A DNA stretch of 64,000 nt, from the NCBI GenBank assembly GCA_018806915.1, contig JAGKQI010000104.1, positions 1,736,001-1,800,000 on the forward strand. The letters are read 5' to 3'. The position numbers were made by a program, and so were the translations under genes. The stretch comes from Phytophthora colocasiae. Its lineage: Eukaryota; Oomycota; Peronosporomycetes; Peronosporales; Peronosporaceae. This document shows, in pieces, positions 60,830 to 64,000 of this stretch (position 1 is the stretch's first letter; every line of letters begins with the position of its first letter). The notes below the pieces were generated by a model, which made no database searches, had not been told where the DNA came from, and worked only from the letters and a program-made list of their open reading frames with translations.

Positions 60830-61007
60830 CCTAGACGTCGTCGGATCGGATCCGTCGGACTGGATCCTGTCTCGCCAGTCGACCGTTCCTTCAAGGATCC
60901 GGTCCGACGTAGGTGGCGAGCCGGGGCAGGGTGACACGACAGCGGTGTGGACAGGGCGCTTCAGGATCCCTCTCGGCTCTGCGTACTTCGGCCGATCCAC
61001 CGCCGGC
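60830..61007 (-). pseudogene. Linker between protease and RT, out-of-phase segment
   Basis: The protease frame stops at 61008-61010 and the RT frame opens after about 60829. In between, a third minus-strand phase is open (EIPPPPRPKEPWELEPAVDR, then KYAEPRGILKRPVHTAVVSP), with the compositional character of the linker. Two frame changes would be needed to join protease to RT. Confidence 0.5.
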
Positions 61008-62039
61008 TCAAGCTCCCAAGGCTCCTTCGGACGCGGTGGCGGCGGGATCTCCGTCGTGGCGCTCTGGCGGCGCGTTCTGCCACTCGTTGTAGCGCCGGGA
61101 TCCGACAGAAATGAAGCCCGGGGTGCGAGGAACGTGATCCCCGGCCAGCCACATGCCGATCTCCTCATTGTGGTTGAGGGAGACCGCTTTCTCACCGACA
61201 TTGGTAAGTTGTAGATAGCGGATCTTGCCTGGACCTTGAGCTAACGTTGGTACCCATTGCTTGCCTCTGCGTAGCCACAGCTTCTCGTACTCCTTGAGAT
61301 GGATCCGATCCGGATGCTCGAAGATCTCGCCAGGTTCCAGCCGTATGCCTTCCTGGAGGAGTAGCGGGCGGGCCCGGCCGCTGAAGATCTGCTGTCGTCC
61401 ATGGAGGCGCACACGGATCTCGTCATGCAAGCACACGGATCCGTCGCCCAAGTCGAGTCGGATCCCGGCTGGTACCATGAAGTCCATACCGAGGATCGCG
61501 TCGCAGTCGGGTGGAAGATCCTCGCCGACCCAGACATCGCAGAAGTATACCAAGTATCCAGCCAAGGTAACCTTGATCCTTGTTTTGCCTGCTGCAATGT
61601 ACAGCTGCTCACCAATTCCGAGGCATTCTTGTGTTTGACTAGTGTCGATCTGGGATCCAACCTTACGAGCAAAGGCGGCATCGATGATCGACACCTCGGA
61701 TCCCGAGTCAAGAAGCACGGTGGACTTGGCATTGTTGATCTTGCACGTTGCCTTGGCCTGCTTGAAGTGTTTGCTGGGGACATGGTACTTCCAGTACCCG
61801 CGTGACTCTCCAGGCATGAGATCCAAGGACATGGCGATCTCGGATCTCTGGTATTCATCGTCTGTAGAGCGGAAGCTTGCAACTCTAGCCGTACGTTTCC
61901 CATGAAGTTCACATGTATTATCCAATAGATCCGTTCGCTTGTTGCAAACTTGATCCATGGCCTTCTTGTTCACATATGCATAGATGTAAGACGTTGAACG
62001 CTCGTCTCGTACCGGATTCAAACCCGGCGAGCGTCCTAG
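61008..62039 (-). CDS. Retroelement aspartic protease segment, -1 frame relative to gag
   Basis: The retropepsin motif is VLLDSGSEVSIID (LDSGS, about nt 61705), followed by the ILGMDF flap/second-half motif (about 61490). The frame has no ATG near its 5' end and is open upstream through the gag stop, so expression by -1 frameshifting from gag is the natural reading. About 330 codons are open, ending at TGA 61008. The catalytic Asp-Ser-Gly is present. Confidence 0.8.
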   Translation of the reverse strand, partial: LGRSPGLNPVRDERSTSYIYAYVNKKAMDQVCNKRTDLLDNTCELHGKRTARVASFRSTDDEYQRSEIAMSLDLMPGESRGYWKYHVPSKHFKQAKATCKINNAKSTVLLDSGSEVSIIDAAFARKVGSQIDTSQTQECLGIGEQLYIAAGKTRIKVTLAGYLVYFCDVWVGEDLPPDCDAILGMDFMVPAGIRLDLGDGSVCLHDEIRVRLHGRQQIFSGRARPLLLQEGIRLEPGEIFEHPDRIHLKEYEKLWLRRGKQWVPTLAQGPGKIRYLQLTNVGEKAVSLNHNEEIGMWLAGDHVPRTPGFISVGSRRYNEWQNAPPERHDGDPAATASEGALGA

Positions 62040-62045
62040 TTTAAC
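61996..62045 (-). promoter_or_regulatory. Candidate gag-pol -1 ribosomal frameshift signal
   Basis: On the minus strand the end of gag reads ATG TTA AAC TAG. GTTAAAC (62039-62045) is a shifty heptamer in the gag phase. Four bases later ACGCTCG (62034-62028) pairs with CGAGCGT (62004-61998), enclosing an inner CCGG/CCGG hairpin with an 8-base loop. Protease-pol lies in the -1 frame, open across the site. Confidence 0.65.
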
Positions 62046-64000
62046 ATCTTCTCGGCAGCTTCTGGAAGCATGTGCTTACTTGGATCGAACCACTGTCGGA
62101 TGAGGTTGTAGAACTCCTCCATCTGGCACTTGCCGTGATCGTGAAGTTCTCCGCAGCCGCGACATACGAAGAAGCAGCGATCCGACGGATGACCCCTCTT
62201 GCCGCACTTCTGGCAGCAGGTGAGACGCTTCCAGCAGCCAAGATCCGAATGTTTCCTGGATCCGCAGTGCGAGCAGCGCTGTCCTTCGTTGGAGAAACGT
62301 GGTCGACGATCTTGTGGCACTGGATCCGAGCTGGCTTGGGTTGGATCCGGATCCTTCTTAGGATCCGAAGTTCCTGTCTTGGTCTCTGTCGATCCGGCTG
62401 TCGTCGGGGTAATCGGTCTTTCACTCGAAGCTGCTACGTATGCTCTGCGAAGCTCACCGTCGGATCCGGAGTCCTCGGAGTCGGATCCCTCCGATTCTAC
62501 AACTTGCATGGAACGGATCGCACGCGTTGGACCGGTTGGCTGCGGGGCCGTCGTGGTCTTCGGCCGGAACTTGCTGGATCCCGACGACGGCTTCTTCTGT
62601 CTGGATCTCGCGCGATCTCGGGCCCGCAGTACGTCTTCGAGTTGATCCGCGTCCGCAAGTCGGAGTAATGTCAGTTGGTCTGCCAGATCCGCATCCCCGA
62701 GCGTCTCGATGAAGTGTTCGACGTGCTCGCGGCGAGCTTTGGCATCTCCATCCTTGATCATCACTCTCGCACGAAGACCTGCTACGTTCAACCGGTACAG
62801 GTATTCCAGTGGCGACTCATCGGATCTCTTGCGGGCGTGGTAGTATTGCCACGCCACCGAGACTCCGAGGCCGCAGTACTGCGTCTGGAAGGCTTTCAGC
62901 AGATCACTCCACTTCAGCCTTGTGGATCGACTGAGTTGTCTGTACCAGTTTCGCGCTGGACCTGTGAGGAGATCTCCGAAGGTAAGGCACTTTTCTTCAT
63001 CCGATGCTTGATCTCTCGTGAAGGCTGACTTGACCTTACTAATCCATGATCTTGCTCGTTCCTCGTCGTGCTCCTTGCCCGTGAACTCCTTCAGGTCCGA
63101 TATCGCAGAAATCCGGATCCGTTGAATTGTGCTGGATCCTGCCGTAACGGATGCAGCAGTGGTCGTCGCCGTACGCCGGAGAGCCAATCCGTTAAGGTCG
63201 TCAGGGTCATACTCCCAGTTCTCGGGGTGTGATCCTATTGACTCCATCTCGACGTCCCGATATACAGGATCCGAAGCGCGCGTCGTGGCTCTTGGGACCG
63301 TAGTCATCTGCCGCTCCTTCAAGAACTTGTCCATGGCTGATTGAAAGTAGGCTTGCAGTCCCTTGGTGGATGCATGCGGCGGATCCATGGCACGGGGTTG
63401 ATCACGCGAGGTGTCCCGCGTTTGCGCTGGCTTGGCATCCGGGACATCAGTTGGCATACGGGCTGCCAACATCGCAGCACCTGTAGGGCCGAGTGCCATA
63501 CGTCGGGGTTCCGACGAGCTGTCGGATCCTGCTTCGGACTCCGCCGAAGCGTATCGCGAGGATCCTGTCTGGTACTCTGGGGACTGCGCCAGCTTGGACA
63601 TCGGATCTCGGATCACTCGTCGCTCACCGACGAGGGGCTTCAGTCGGCTGAAGAGCGAGGCCGCTGCGATACGGATCCTGTCGTGATCCAAGCGGAAAAG
63701 GGTATCTCCGTCGAAAGCACCCGCAGCAAAACCCGCTTCCTCGAGCAGGCGTAGGAGATCCAAAGCGCAGTCCAAACTGTTCGTAGACTGAGCCGGTGCC
63801 ACGATCGGGCCGGTGAGGGATCCAACCAACTGGGGTTGTAGGATCCTCATCACAGGGTCTTCCCGGAGGAAGTCCTCGAGCGCGATCCGGCGATACGAAG
63901 CCTCCAGCTGGGTCGACGACCACTCCGATTTCACCACCGGCTTCTCGTCGACATCAGATCCTGGTGCCTTCAGCTTCTTCCGCGCAGTCTTCGTCTTCTT
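62036..64000 (-). CDS. Gag polyprotein, 5'-truncated by window end
   Basis: The minus-strand frame is open from the window edge to TAG at 62036-62038, about 654 visible residues. Central capsid-like region: AISDLKEFTGKEHDEERARSW, LTGPARNWYRQLSRSTRLKW and SPLEYLYRLNVAGLRARV fit the Retrotrans_gag family. Near the C-terminus two or three zinc-knuckle-like clusters occur (CSHCGSRKHSDLGCW, CCQKCGKRGHPSDRC, CRGCGELHDHGKC), for RNA binding in the particle. Asp-Pro and Gly-Ser pairs coincide with GGATCC words. No start is visible in the window. Confidence 0.88.
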   Translation of the reverse strand, partial: KKTKTARKKLKAPGSDVDEKPVVKSEWSSTQLEASYRRIALEDFLREDPVMRILQPQLVGSLTGPIVAPAQSTNSLDCALDLLRLLEEAGFAAGAFDGDTLFRLDHDRIRIAAASLFSRLKPLVGERRVIRDPMSKLAQSPEYQTGSSRYASAESEAGSDSSSEPRRMALGPTGAAMLAARMPTDVPDAKPAQTRDTSRDQPRAMDPPHASTKGLQAYFQSAMDKFLKERQMTTVPRATTRASDPVYRDVEMESIGSHPENWEYDPDDLNGLALRRTATTTAASVTAGSSTIQRIRISAISDLKEFTGKEHDEERARSWISKVKSAFTRDQASDEEKCLTFGDLLTGPARNWYRQLSRSTRLKWSDLLKAFQTQYCGLGVSVAWQYYHARKRSDESPLEYLYRLNVAGLRARVMIKDGDAKARREHVEHFIETLGDADLADQLTLLRLADADQLEDVLRARDRARSRQKKPSSGSSKFRPKTTTAPQPTGPTRAIRSMQVVESEGSDSEDSGSDGELRRAYVAASSERPITPTTAGSTETKTGTSDPKKDPDPTQASSDPVPQDRRPRFSNEGQRCSHCGSRKHSDLGCWKRLTCCQKCGKRGHPSDRCFFVCRGCGELHDHGKCQMEEFYNLIRQWFDPSKHMLPEAAEKMLN

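Larger units (their letters stand above)
52249..64000 (-). mobile_element. Ty3/gypsy-type LTR retrotransposon (3' portion), GGATCC-saturated
   Basis: Read on the minus strand, the order is gag (cut by the window end), aspartic protease, long linker, RT, first RNase H, second RNase H, integrase, chromodomain, 3' untranslated stretch and 3' LTR. RT before integrase defines the Ty3/gypsy order. Several single-base frame changes in pol mark a decayed copy. The 5' LTR and primer-binding site lie beyond the window. The element landed in the hAT relic. GGATCC recurs throughout the LTR, the untranslated part and the coding part. Confidence 0.9.

Noticed and set aside
61996..62030. tRNA-like T-arm (GGGTTTGAATCC) near the gag-pol junction
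   Set aside because: Stem and loop lengths do not fit a T-arm and no acceptor, D or anticodon arm is present; a hairpin after the gag stop explains it better.

Overview
The window reads as nuclear DNA of an oomycete, most likely Phytophthora or a close relative. The supporting signs are tightly packed genes with very short GT-AG introns (51-94 bp in my models), an oomycete-style bZIP factor, stramenopile-type giant surface proteins, and a gene-poor flank full of decayed transposons. Every intron was placed by eye. In each multi-exon model the spliced coding length divides by three with no internal stop, which is a useful check but not proof.

Gene-dense part, 1-48.9 kb. It opens with the 3' part of a large multi-pass membrane/coiled-coil gene (1-3231 +). 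Next is an RME-8/DNAJC13-type endosomal protein (3403-11755 +, 10 exons, about 2582 aa) whose J-like domain has no HPD motif. A giant gene follows (11931-35197 +, 28 exons, about 7174 aa): signal peptide, roughly 35 fibronectin-III-like domains interleaved with Calx-beta domains, CUB, EGF, a long parallel beta-helix region, a Cys-rich ephrin-receptor-like stretch and a multi-pass membrane C-terminus. Then come condensin SMC2 (35387-39059 -), a Kizuna-like coiled-coil protein (39202-43223 +), Sec61 alpha (43546-44970 +), an NRBF2-like MIT/coiled-coil protein (45432-47465 -) and a bZIP transcription factor (47806-48876 -).

These genes share no single pathway. Sec61 and the giant protein are linked only in that the latter must pass through the secretory pathway. 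RME-8 and the NRBF2-like protein both belong to endosome/autophagy biology.

Relic zone, 48.9-52.25 kb. A CaMKK/LKB1-like kinase pseudogene has its middle replaced by a sulfatase-like fragment. Beyond it lies a hAT transposase relic that is interrupted by a TTAA-flanked piggyBac-like element and cut at its other end by an LTR.

Retroelement, 52.25-64.0 kb, minus strand. This is the 3' portion of a Ty3/gypsy-type element that runs off the window. It has an LTR of about 2.28 kb (52249-54532) filled with minisatellites, a 3' untranslated stretch, chromodomain, integrase, a second RNase H, RT/first RNase H, a long low-complexity linker, an aspartic protease, and gag. Pol carries several frame breaks. 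Gag and protease are joined by a candidate -1 frameshift site (GTTAAAC, then TAG, then a hairpin). The whole element, coding part included, is saturated with the hexamer GGATCC, which occurs only at about chance frequency in the host genes.
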